Part shown: positions 25,004 to 32,387 of the stretch, piece after piece | How the letters are laid out: the number at the start of each line of letters is the position of its first letter | Numbering within the stretch: the stretch's first letter is position 1 | NCBI GenBank assembly: GCA_964236445.1 | Contig: CAXSDR010000001.1 | Span: forward strand, 1 to 64,000 | Length of the DNA stretch: 64,000 nucleotides | Direction: 5' to 3' | From: CAXSDR01 sp964236445 | GTDB taxonomy: Bacteria > Actinomycetota > Actinomycetes > Motilibacterales > Motilibacteraceae | Made by a program: the position numbers and the translations under genes | Notes under the pieces: generated by a model | The model's input: only the letters and a program-made list of their open reading frames with translations | Told to the model about the DNA's origin: nothing | Database searches by the model: none

Positions 25004-27019
25004 TCAGACCGCCGTACGGCGACGCAGCAGCCAGGCGGCGCCCCCGCCAGCGAGGAAGACCAGCAGACCACCGCACAGCACGACGAGCAGCGAGGGGCCG
25101 GAGCCGCCCGAAGTCGACTCGTCGGCCGCGGTGGACACGGTCAGCTCCGTCGCTGCAGCCGACGCGGCGCTGTTCGGCAGGCTGCTCGCGGCTGCGGCGT
25201 CGGGTGCGACTCCGGCGACAGACGGGTCGGGCGAGGAGGTCGGGGCTGCGCTCGGCTCAGTCACTCCGGCGGCGAGCGGGTCTGTCACCACCGCCGTGGC
25301 GTACGCCGGAGCTGTCTGGCCTTCGCCGGAGACCGAGACCGAGAGCCGCAGCGGCGCCTGCCACTCCGACCCGCTCTTCTTGGCGACGATCTCGAAGTAG
25401 TACCAGCCGGCCAGGGATACCCCGGTGACATCCTTCGAGCTGCTCTCCCGGTTGCGGTATCTCACGGGCGGCAGAGCGGTGCGCAGCACGTCCGCCGTGG
25501 CAAAGGTGTAGGAAGGCGACTTTCCGATGGCCGTACTCGTGTCTTCGGGCACCCTGATGCGGGCGCGGTCGGGGGCGAAGGCGTCGAGACCCACCGTGGT
25601 GTAGGTGCCGCCCGTGCTCGGTGCGATCGTGGCGGTGAACGCGGCAGCCTGGCCCTCGGCCACGCGCACGCGATAGAACAGCGCCTCCCCGCCACGGATG
25701 GTGTCGCTGTAGCTGTGTCCCGGCTCGAGGGGCGCCGCGTTCGTGAACGACGCGCCCCCAGCCGTGGGTGCTCCATCAGGAGACGCCTCAGGCGCAGCGA
25801 CGCGGACCTGACGTGAGTCCTCCACCCGCGGCTCGAGAACGTCGAAGTTGGCGACCGGCGACTCGTCGACCACGAGGAGCTCGATCGGGCTGTCGCCCGT
25901 CTTGGGGGCGAGGCCAGGTGACGTCTCGGACCCTCGCGTGACCGACAGGACGAGAGAGGGAGCCGCGTCGCAGGCCGGGGACGCCTGCGGCGACTTCTGC
26001 CGCACTGTCGCGCTGATGACGTCGACGGTCGACCACACCTGGTCGCGGTCGTCACCGCACTCGGCACCGTCGCCGGTGCGCAGCCGCAGGCTCAGCCCGT
26101 CGTACGCCTGCGCGTCGAGCGGGACGTTGGGCCGACCGACGACCGAGACGTGCAGCGTGCTGCCCGGCGACTTGGGCAGGACGTAGAACCGCTGGTCCTG
26201 GTCGCCGCCGATGCGGTCGGTGTATTGGCCGGCCGAGATCGTGGGAGCGCCCGGCGCCGACGTCGTCCCCTGCACCGGGGTGCCGGAGATGGAGGACGGC
26301 CGTGACGCGCGCAGCGAGACCGATGTGATGCTGCTCACGATAGAGCGGGCATTGCTGGCGTCGTAGTAGGTGCCGTGGCCCGCGCGGGCGATGCACTGCA
26401 TCTGGGTCCGCGCCTTGCCTGACAGCTTGAGACCGACGACGTTGATCTGCAGATCGATTCCTGAACCAGACAGCTGCTGTGCCACGACGCACGGGTCAGG
26501 CGCGCAGTTCGACTCGCCGTCGGAGACCAGCACGATGCTGCGTTTGCCCTCCGTCGGGAGGTCGCGCACCGCCTGCTGCAGGGCGTAGCCGATGGGCGTC
26601 TCCCCCAGCGGTCTGTAGGCGGCGATGGCCGACGTGAGCTTCGCCTTGTCGAGCACCGCCACCGGCGCGACCGACTGCGAGTCGGTGCAGGCCGACGGTC
26701 CCGAGCCGACAGTGGCACCGAACACGCGCATGCCCACCCGTGCGTCGGCCGGAAGACCGGCAACGACCTGGGTCAAGGCGGCCCGGGCCGCCACGATCTT
26801 GGTCGACCCGCCGGCGGCCGGCTCGGCCATCGAGCCCGACGAGTCGAGCACGAGGTCCAGGGCCGTTCCGGCGGCCGTCGAGCCGCCGTCGGCGCGTACG
26901 GCCGCCGCCGCCGCTGTGCCGGTCATCATCGTGGTGAGCAGGGCGACGGCCAGAGCTGCCAGGACGGTCCGGACCGGCACGGGTCCCCGTCCCGTGCCCG
27001 CACGCGGGTCGATCGTCAT
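25004..27019 (-). CDS. VWA-domain surface protein with C-terminal membrane anchor
   Basis: A 671-residue protein. After a signal segment (TVLAALAVALLTTMMTGTAA) a von Willebrand A domain spans roughly residues 52-245, with the metal site D-S-S-G-S at 59-63, a supporting Thr in GETPIGYALQQA and the Asp in SIVLVSDGESNC. Then comes the region shared with the downstream paralogue, a Pro/Ser/Ala-rich linker, and a C-terminal span (LLVVLCGGLLVFLAGGGAAW) before RRR. The layout suggests a surface protein that binds a ligand or partner through the MIDAS. ATG 27019 follows GAGGAA; longer extensions would run across both tRNA genes. Confidence 0.88.
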   Translation of the reverse strand: MTIDPRAGTGRGPVPVRTVLAALAVALLTTMMTGTAAAAAVRADGGSTAAGTALDLVLDSSGSMAEPAAGGSTKIVAARAALTQVVAGLPADARVGMRVFGATVGSGPSACTDSQSVAPVAVLDKAKLTSAIAAYRPLGETPIGYALQQAVRDLPTEGKRSIVLVSDGESNCAPDPCVVAQQLSGSGIDLQINVVGLKLSGKARTQMQCIARAGHGTYYDASNARSIVSSITSVSLRASRPSSISGTPVQGTTSAPGAPTISAGQYTDRIGGDQDQRFYVLPKSPGSTLHVSVVGRPNVPLDAQAYDGLSLRLRTGDGAECGDDRDQVWSTVDVISATVRQKSPQASPACDAAPSLVLSVTRGSETSPGLAPKTGDSPIELLVVDESPVANFDVLEPRVEDSRQVRVAAPEASPDGAPTAGGASFTNAAPLEPGHSYSDTIRGGEALFYRVRVAEGQAAAFTATIAPSTGGTYTTVGLDAFAPDRARIRVPEDTSTAIGKSPSYTFATADVLRTALPPVRYRNRESSSKDVTGVSLAGWYYFEIVAKKSGSEWQAPLRLSVSVSGEGQTAPAYATAVVTDPLAAGVTEPSAAPTSSPDPSVAGVAPDAAAASSLPNSAASAAATELTVSTAADESTSGGSGPSLLVVLCGGLLVFLAGGGAAWLLRRRTAV

Positions 27020-27056
27020 CGCGGTCTTCCTCTCGTTCGCTGTGTTCGCTACCGCA

Positions 27057-27085
27057 AAGATAGCGTTCACTATTGCGAACGTCAA
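27057..27085 (-). promoter_or_regulatory. Promoter with internal inverted repeat for the VWA gene
   Basis: On the minus strand TTGACG (27085-27080) and TATCTT (27062-27057) are 17 bases apart, 38 bp before the VWA start codon. Within and around the spacer CGTTC and GAACG form an inverted repeat with 8 bases between (27064-27081), and further GTTCGC copies lie at 27034-27049. This looks like a regulated promoter with a repressor site covering the -35 to -10 region. Confidence 0.65.
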
Positions 27086-27103
27086 CCCTGGGGCGAACGT
27101 GCG

Positions 27104-27133
27104 GAAGGCCCCACTCCGAGGAGCGGGGCCTTC
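27104..27133 (-). terminator. Hairpin downstream of tRNA-Glu
   Basis: GAAGGCCCC and GGGGCCTTC form a 9-bp stem with an inner CTCC/GGAG stem, 13 bp beyond the tRNA-Glu 3' end. The U tract is weak. It would end the tRNA transcript before the VWA promoter. Confidence 0.65.
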
Positions 27134-27145
27134 TGCTGCGCTGGG

Positions 27146-27218
27146 TAGCCCCGACGGGATTCGAACCCGCGCTACCGCCTTGAGAGGGCGACGTGCTAGG
27201 CCGCTACACAACGGGGCC
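27146..27218 (-). tRNA. tRNA-Glu (CUC)
   Basis: The minus strand folds as a tRNA of 73 nt without CCA: 7-bp acceptor stem GGCCCCG/CGGGGCU, anticodon stem UCGCC/GGCGG with loop CUCUCAA giving anticodon CUC, and T-arm GCGGGTTCGAATCCCGT. A tRNA-Gln gene lies 43 bp upstream on the same strand, and gltX is 1.1 kb further upstream. Confidence 0.95.
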
Positions 27219-27261
27219 CTAGCTGCTTTGCCTGCCGAACACGCACAGCATGGCTGCTGCG

Positions 27262-27333
27262 CTGGGGTACCAGGACTCGAACCTAGACTAACTGAACCAG
27301 AATCAGTTGGGCTGCCAATTACCCCATACCCCA
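27262..27333 (-). tRNA. tRNA-Gln (CUG)
   Basis: A 72-nt cloverleaf without encoded CCA: acceptor UGGGGUA/UACCCCA, anticodon stem ACUGA/UCAGU with loop UUCUGGU giving anticodon CUG, and T-arm CTAGGTTCGAGTCCTGG. This tRNA would depend on either GlnRS or the GatCAB route; gatCAB lies at the right end of the window. The 239 bp between it and the HAD gene hold no coding signal I trust. Confidence 0.95.
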
Positions 27334-27572
27334 AGGGCACGCACGAACCGTTGCCGGATCGAGCACCCGGAGCACTCTACCGGACGCCGGGTCGACTCGA
27401 CCGCACCCCTCGACGGCCGGTCGAGCACGGCGCCCGGAAGCGGCGCGCACCGGCCGGGGTGCCCTGGTTGTGCAGCAGCCGGATGGCGTGGTTCCGAGTC
27501 CCTGTCCGGATGCCGTTGGTGATCCACGCCATCGCCAGGGCCGCGACTCCGCTTCCCGGACGGCTGTATTCA

Positions 27573-28301
27573 TCACTCCTCCTGCGCCGACGTCCCCCCG
27601 AGTGTTCCCAGTCCCAACGCGTCCGTCAGGTCGTGCAGCGACGCGATGCACACGAGCTGGGCAGGAACGGGCTCCGACTGCCCGCCCTGACGGTCCAGCC
27701 ACACCCCCACGAGCCCGGCGTCGCGCGCTCCGATCGCATCGGTGTGCAGGAGGTCGCCGACGTATGCGGTGGTGGCCGGATCGCTGCGCAGCGCTGCGCA
27801 GCCCGCGAGAAAGATGCCGGGGTCGGGCTTGGCGACGCCGACGACGTCAGGGCAGATCACGACATCGAAGTAGCCGCCGAGCCCACATCTCGCGAGCTTC
27901 GCCCTGACGTTGGTCGTCTCGTTGTTGCTGACGACGCCTACGGGGACACCCAGGCCGTCCAACGTCGTCAAGGCGTCGGTGAACGCCGCAGTCGCGGCCT
28001 CCATCTCGCGCCGGAAGCCGTCGAACCAGGCGTCGACATCCTCGTCGCCGAAGAGCCCGACGAGACCCCATGCAGCTCCCAGATCGCGTACGCGCTCACG
28101 ACGCTGGCCCTGCCAGCTCAGCTCGCCGGTGAGGTAGCGGCCGTAGTGCAGCCCTTCGAGCTCATGCCAGTGGGTGTAGGCCCCCTCGGGCTCGACGTGG
28201 GGGGCCACGCGCGCGAGATGGCGGAGAAACCCCGTGCGCACCGCGTTCCTGTGGTCGATGAGCGTGTCATCGACGTCGAACAGGACGGCGGTCACGCTCA
28301 T
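27573..28301 (-). CDS. HAD-superfamily hydrolase
   Basis: A 242-residue hydrolase. Motif I is VLFDVDDTLIDHRNA, motif II the Ser in VGVVSNNETTNVRAKL, the Lys lies in VGVAKPDPGIF and motif III is YVGDLLHTDAIGARDAGLVG. A helical cap of about 80 residues follows motif I (subclass IA, as in phosphoglycolate phosphatase-like and YjjG-like enzymes). It is a small-molecule phosphatase of unknown substrate. Its start overlaps the gltX stop (ATGA), so it is the last gene of the FAH-gltX-HAD unit. Confidence 0.9.
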   Translation of the reverse strand: MSVTAVLFDVDDTLIDHRNAVRTGFLRHLARVAPHVEPEGAYTHWHELEGLHYGRYLTGELSWQGQRRERVRDLGAAWGLVGLFGDEDVDAWFDGFRREMEAATAAFTDALTTLDGLGVPVGVVSNNETTNVRAKLARCGLGGYFDVVICPDVVGVAKPDPGIFLAGCAALRSDPATTAYVGDLLHTDAIGARDAGLVGVWLDRQGGQSEPVPAQLVCIASLHDLTDALGLGTLGGTSAQEE

Positions 28302-29749
28302 CCGCGCGCTGCTGCCAGACGTCGCAGCGAGCGGTCCCTGCCGAGGAGCTCCATCGACTCGAACAGCGGCGGGGACACCCGCCGGCCGGTGACGGCCGCG
28401 CGTACGGCGCCGAAGGCGTTCTTGGGCTTGAGGCCCAGACCCTCGATCAGCGAGGAGCGGAGCGCGGCCTCGATCGCCTCCGTGCTCCAGGCGGCCAGGG
28501 CACCGAGTGCCTGCTCCGCAGCCGCGAGAACCTCGTCGCTCAGCAGCTTGGCCGCGTCGGGCTCGATCGCGACGGCGTCGACGAGGAGAAAGCCGAGCAT
28601 CCCGGACACCTGCCCCATCACCGTGACCCGCTCCTGAACCAGCGGCGCTGCGGCCAGGACCAGAGCACGGTCGGCGTCGGACGCGGGCGAGGCCACCAGG
28701 CCGTCGACTGCCAGCACCTGCAAGGCACGCTCGGCGAAGTCCTCGGCGGACAGACGGCGCACCCAGTCGGCGTTGATCGCCTCGCACTTCTTCAGGTCGA
28801 AGCGTGCGGGGCTGGGATTGACCCGCGCGATGTCGAAGGCCTCGACCATCTCCTGCAGGGAGAAGACGTCGCGATCCTCGGCGATCGACCAGCCCAGCAG
28901 CGCCAGATAGTTCAACAGCCCCTCGGGAAGGAAACCGAGGTCGCGGTAGTAGCCCAGGGACGCCTCGGGGTCGCGCTTCGACAGTTTCTTGCTGCCCTCC
29001 CCCATGACCAGCGGCAGGTGACCGAACGCGGGTACGCCGCCCTGCAGCACGCCGATCTCGCGCAGCGCTCGGTACATCACGATCTGGCGGGGCGTCGAGG
29101 ACAGCAGGTCTTCACCGCGGAGGATGTGCGTGATCGCCATGAGGGCATCGTCAGCGGGGTTCGTGAGGGTGTAGAGCGGTGAGCCGTCGCCGCGCACGAT
29201 GACGTAGTCGGGAACCGACCCGGCAGCGAACCGCACCTCTCCTCTGACGAGGTCGGCGTAGACGATGTCCTCGGCAGGCATGCGCATCCGCAGCACAGCG
29301 GCTCGGCCCTCGGCGCGGTAGGCGACGCGCTGCGCGTCGCTGAGATAGCGGTCGAAGCCGTCATAGCCCAGCTTCGGGTCCTGTCCGGCCGCCCGCCGGC
29401 GCTCCTCCACCTCGCCCGGCGTCGAGAACGACTCGTAGGCATGCCCCGACACCAGTAGCCGTCGCGCAACGTCGGCATAGATGGCCATCCGCTGCGACTG
29501 GCGGTAGGGGGCGTGCGGGCCGCCCACCTCGGGGCCCTCGTCCCAGTCGAGACCCAGCCAGTGCAGCGCTTCGAGCAGCGAGGCGTAGGACTCCTCGGAG
29601 TCACGGGCCGCGTCGGTGTCCTCGATGCGGAACACGAACGTGCCGCCGGTGTGACGTGCGTAGGCCCAGTTGAACAATGCCGTGCGCACCAGGCCGACGT
29701 GCGGGTTGCCCGTCGGCGACGGGCAGAAGCGCACGCGTACGCCGGTCAC
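28298..29749 (-). CDS. gltX: Glutamyl-tRNA synthetase
   Basis: A 483-residue class I synthetase. The HIGH-type motif is PSPTGNPHVGLVRTALFNWA and the KMSKS-type motif is KKLSKRDPEAS. GEDLLSSTPRQIVMYRAL is the conserved catalytic segment. In organisms with GatCAB it also makes Glu-tRNA-Gln if nondiscriminating; no glutaminyl-tRNA synthetase is seen here. Start and stop overlap neighbours by 4 bp each. The nearby tRNA-Glu and tRNA-Gln are its probable substrates. Confidence 0.96.
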   Translation of the reverse strand: MTGVRVRFCPSPTGNPHVGLVRTALFNWAYARHTGGTFVFRIEDTDAARDSEESYASLLEALHWLGLDWDEGPEVGGPHAPYRQSQRMAIYADVARRLLVSGHAYESFSTPGEVEERRRAAGQDPKLGYDGFDRYLSDAQRVAYRAEGRAAVLRMRMPAEDIVYADLVRGEVRFAAGSVPDYVIVRGDGSPLYTLTNPADDALMAITHILRGEDLLSSTPRQIVMYRALREIGVLQGGVPAFGHLPLVMGEGSKKLSKRDPEASLGYYRDLGFLPEGLLNYLALLGWSIAEDRDVFSLQEMVEAFDIARVNPSPARFDLKKCEAINADWVRRLSAEDFAERALQVLAVDGLVASPASDADRALVLAAAPLVQERVTVMGQVSGMLGFLLVDAVAIEPDAAKLLSDEVLAAAEQALGALAAWSTEAIEAALRSSLIEGLGLKPKNAFGAVRAAVTGRRVSPPLFESMELLGRDRSLRRLAAARG

Positions 29750-30525
29750 GCCGCCACCACGCGGTTGGTGAGGCTGCCGACGCTCTCGATGGCGATGGTC
29801 ACGGTGTCTCCAGCAACGAGCGGGCCGACCCCGGCGGGGGTGCCGGTCAGGATGACGTCACCGGGCAGCAGCGTCATCACGGCGGACACCTGCGCGATGA
29901 GCTCGGAAACGCCGATGAGCAGCTGCGAGGTGCGGCCCGACTGCCGCAGCTCGCCGGATACCTCGCACGTGACAGCGAGGTCGGACGCGTCGATGTCGGT
30001 CGCGATCCACGGGCCGAGCGGGCAGAACGTGTCGAACCCCTTGGATCGCACCCACTGGCCGTCCTTGCGCTGCAGGTCGCGTGCCGTGACGTCGTTGCCG
30101 CAGGTGAAGCCGAGGATCACCTCTGCAGCGCGCTGCACGGGCACCTCACGACAGAGCCGGCCGATGACGATGGCGAGCTCAGCCTCGTGGTGGACCTCGC
30201 TGCTCAGCGACGGCAGCACGATCGCGTCACCCGGGCCGATCACCGACGTCGAGGGCTTGAGGAACACCTGCGGCTCGGCCGGAGCCTCGCCCCCCATCTC
30301 ACGGACGTGGTCGGCGTAGTTCTTGCCGATGCCGATGACCTTGCTCGGCAGGACCGGTGCGAGCAGGCGTACGTCGCTGAGCTGGATCGGTTCACCGCTG
30401 AGCTCGAAAGGAGCGAACGGGTGGCCCGCGATCGCGGTCACCGTCATGGCGGCGAGGTCGGTGGGATCTCCTTCGACCACTCCGAAGGAGACCGCGTCGT
30501 TGCGGGAGAATCGGGCGATACGCAT
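29746..30525 (-). CDS. Fumarylacetoacetate hydrolase-family protein
   Basis: This 259-residue enzyme has KVIGIGKNYADHVREMGGE, the metal-binding E-x-E of SSEVHHEAELAIVIG, GFTCGNDVTARDLQ and the closing GDVILTGTPAGVGPLVAGD, all typical of the FAH/5-carboxymethyl-2-hydroxymuconate isomerase group. Many members are oxaloacetate tautomerases, acylpyruvate hydrolases or decarboxylases. It lies 19 bp after cimA and is coupled to gltX by ATGA. A citramalate-pathway clean-up role is possible but is only suggested by position. Confidence 0.9.
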   Translation of the reverse strand: MRIARFSRNDAVSFGVVEGDPTDLAAMTVTAIAGHPFAPFELSGEPIQLSDVRLLAPVLPSKVIGIGKNYADHVREMGGEAPAEPQVFLKPSTSVIGPGDAIVLPSLSSEVHHEAELAIVIGRLCREVPVQRAAEVILGFTCGNDVTARDLQRKDGQWVRSKGFDTFCPLGPWIATDIDASDLAVTCEVSGELRQSGRTSQLLIGVSELIAQVSAVMTLLPGDVILTGTPAGVGPLVAGDTVTIAIESVGSLTNRVVAA

Positions 30526-30544
30526 CGCGCCAGGCTAGTCGAGG

Positions 30545-32155
30545 CTAGTTCGCCGCCAGCGGCTCGACCCCGTGGCGCAGCAGGCCGTAGCCCAGGGCGT
30601 CGAGCAGCGCGGCGAACGACGCCTCGATCACGTTGGCGGCGACGCCGACGGTCTCCCACGACCGCTCCCCGTCGCTCGTCTCCACGAGGACGCGCGTCAC
30701 CGCGTCGGTCCCGTGCCCGCCGTCGAGGATGCGCACCTTGTAGTCGACGAGCTCGAAGCGTTCGATGACGGGATAGGCCGCACCGAGCGCCTGCCGCAGC
30801 GCGGCGTCGAGCGCGTTGACCGGCCCGTTGCCCTCACCGACCGCGACGTGGCGTCGGCCCCCGGCATGGAGCTTCACGACGGCCTCGGCGAGCGACCCGC
30901 CCGTCGCGGGCCCCGCGGATGCGTCGGACTGCACAGACGCGTGCCACGACTCGACGACGAACCACGACGGGCGAGTGTTGCGCACGTCGAGCAGCAGCAG
31001 CTCGAACGAGGCGTCTGCGGCCTCGAACGTGTAGCCGCGCGCCTCCATCTCCTTGACGCGGTTCGTCAGCTCCGCCAGCGCGTCGGGATCCTGCGAAAGG
31101 TCATAGCCGAGCTCCCGGCCCTTGAGCTCGACGCTCGCCCGGCCCGCCATCTCGCTGATGAGCATGCGCATGTCGTTGCCGACCCGTTCCGGCTGCGTGT
31201 GTTGATAGAGGTCTGGGTCGATCTTCACCGCGCTCGCGTGGATGCCTGCCTTGTGCGCAAAGGCGGACGTGCCGACGTAGGGCTGGCGCGCGTAGGGCAG
31301 CACGTTCGTGATCTCGCTGACAGCGTGAGCGATGCGAGTGCTGTCACGAAGCCCGTTGCCGGCAAGCAGCTTCATGCCTCGCTTGATCTCGAGGTTGGCC
31401 ACGATGGTGACGAGATCAGCGTTGCCGGTGCGCTCGCCATAGCCGTTCAGCGTTCCCTGCACGTGCGTCGCTCCCGCTGTCACAGCAGCGAGAGTGTTGG
31501 CGACGGCGCACCCCGCGTCGTTGTGGCAGTGGATGCCGATGCGCGCGCTGGTGGCACCGATGATCTCGTGCACGACTGTCGCGAGGTCGTCGGGCAGCAT
31601 GCCGCCGTTGGTGTCGCACAGGGCGATCACCTCAGCCCCCGCCTCAGCCGCTACTCGAACGAACTCGAGTGCGTATTTCGGGTCGAACGCGAAGCCGTCG
31701 AAGAAGTGCTCCGCATCGACGAAGACCCGTCGACCCTCGGCCCGCAGATGTTCGACCGTGTCGCGCACCATGTCGAGCCCTTCCTCCGGCGTCGTGCGAA
31801 GAGCCAGCTCGACGTGTCGCACGTGGGACTTGGCGACGAGCGTGACGATCGGGGCACCGGAGTCGCGCAGCGCCGCGACCTGCGGGTCGTCCGCAGCGCG
31901 TACGCCCTTTCTGCGGGTGGCTCCGAACGCGGCGAGTCGAGCGTTGCGCAGATTGAGCTCGGTGCGGGCGCGGCGGAAGAACTCCGTGTCCTTGGGCACC
32001 GCACCGGGCCAGCCGCCCTCGATGAAGCCGACGCCGAGGTCGTCGAGATGTCCAGCGATCGCGATCTTGTCAGCGATCGACAGGGTCAGGCCCTCCTGCT
32101 GCGCACCGTCGCGCAGGGTGGTGTCGTAGACGTGGAACGCCTCGGTGCCTGCCAT
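30545..32155 (-). CDS. cimA: (R)-citramalate synthase
   Basis: A 536-residue HMGL-like synthase. The N-terminal VYDTTLRDGAQQEGLTLSI, the metal-binding HCHNDAGCAVANTLAAV and GTLNGYGERTGNADL are shared with isopropylmalate synthases, but GFIEGGWPGAVPKDTEFF and the overall pattern are those of CimA. The C-terminal 120 residues (ESWHASVQSDASAG, VDYKVRILDGGHGTDAVTRV) form the LeuA dimer domain that binds the feedback inhibitor isoleucine. It condenses pyruvate and acetyl-CoA to citramalate, bypassing threonine in isoleucine synthesis. ATG 32155 follows GGAGAG. The leader upstream looks like an Ile attenuator. Confidence 0.94.
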   Translation of the reverse strand: MAGTEAFHVYDTTLRDGAQQEGLTLSIADKIAIAGHLDDLGVGFIEGGWPGAVPKDTEFFRRARTELNLRNARLAAFGATRRKGVRAADDPQVAALRDSGAPIVTLVAKSHVRHVELALRTTPEEGLDMVRDTVEHLRAEGRRVFVDAEHFFDGFAFDPKYALEFVRVAAEAGAEVIALCDTNGGMLPDDLATVVHEIIGATSARIGIHCHNDAGCAVANTLAAVTAGATHVQGTLNGYGERTGNADLVTIVANLEIKRGMKLLAGNGLRDSTRIAHAVSEITNVLPYARQPYVGTSAFAHKAGIHASAVKIDPDLYQHTQPERVGNDMRMLISEMAGRASVELKGRELGYDLSQDPDALAELTNRVKEMEARGYTFEAADASFELLLLDVRNTRPSWFVVESWHASVQSDASAGPATGGSLAEAVVKLHAGGRRHVAVGEGNGPVNALDAALRQALGAAYPVIERFELVDYKVRILDGGHGTDAVTRVLVETSDGERSWETVGVAANVIEASFAALLDALGYGLLRHGVEPLAAN

Positions 32156-32195
32156 GTCGCTCTCCTTCTCGGTGGCGCTCAGGGTCCCGCACAAC

Positions 32196-32250
32196 AAAAA
32201 GACCTCCCGCCATGGCGGGAGGTCTGCGCGTCGACAAAGCGTCGACGCGC
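32196..32250 (-). promoter_or_regulatory. Two-hairpin transcription attenuator ahead of cimA
   Basis: On the minus strand two perfect hairpins stand in series. The first (32250-32226) pairs GCGCGTCGAC with GTCGACGCGC around a five-base loop and begins at the stop codon of a short leader frame. The second (32225-32200) pairs AGACCTCCCGC with GCGGGAGGTCT around CATG and runs straight into a U tract (AAAAA on the plus strand at 32196-32200). The second is a textbook intrinsic terminator only 45 bp before the cimA start, so most transcripts should stop unless the leader changes the fold. Confidence 0.75.
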
Positions 32251-32279
32251 TAGCTGCTAATGATCGCGTGCGGAACCAC
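32250..32279 (-). CDS. Putative cimA leader peptide with Ile-Ile control codons
   Basis: From GTG 32279 a ten-codon frame reads Val-Val-Pro-His-Ala-Ile-Ile-Ser-Ser-stop; the stop overlaps the first base of the pausing hairpin. A TTG at 32297 in the same frame would add six residues. Neither start has a strong ribosome site, which is the main weakness. The two adjacent Ile codons immediately before the hairpin, in front of an isoleucine-pathway gene, are what an attenuator needs: ribosomes stalling there when Ile-tRNA is scarce would disturb the first hairpin and spare the terminator. Confidence 0.45.
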   Translation of the reverse strand: MVPHAIISS

Positions 32280-32332
32280 GCGCCCATAATGCCACAACCC
32301 CCGCTGGCACAGGGGCCCCTTGTGGCGAACCT

Positions 32333-32359
32333 ATTGGCAGAGGGTGCCCCTCTGCCAAT
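32333..32359. terminator. 12-bp palindrome downstream of ilvE
   Basis: ATTGGCAGAGGG and CCCTCTGCCAAT flank a three-base loop TGC, 29 bp past the ilvE stop. There is no U tract. The same TTGGCAGA-type sequence recurs downstream of ilvC at 46460-46544, so it may be a repeated palindromic element used as a transcript end. Confidence 0.6.
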
Positions 32360-32387
32360 CCCGCACCGACACCGCGTACGCGCAGGG

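Noticed and set aside
27334..27572. Minus-strand frames with short helical-looking peptides between tRNA-Gln and the HAD gene
   Set aside because: No start with a ribosome site, no recognisable family and no continuous conserved-looking frame.
32156..32287. An N-terminal extension of CimA by 44 residues from an ATG at 32287
   Set aside because: It would translate both hairpins of the attenuator and has no homology to citramalate synthases, whereas ATG 32155 has a good ribosome site and the conserved start.
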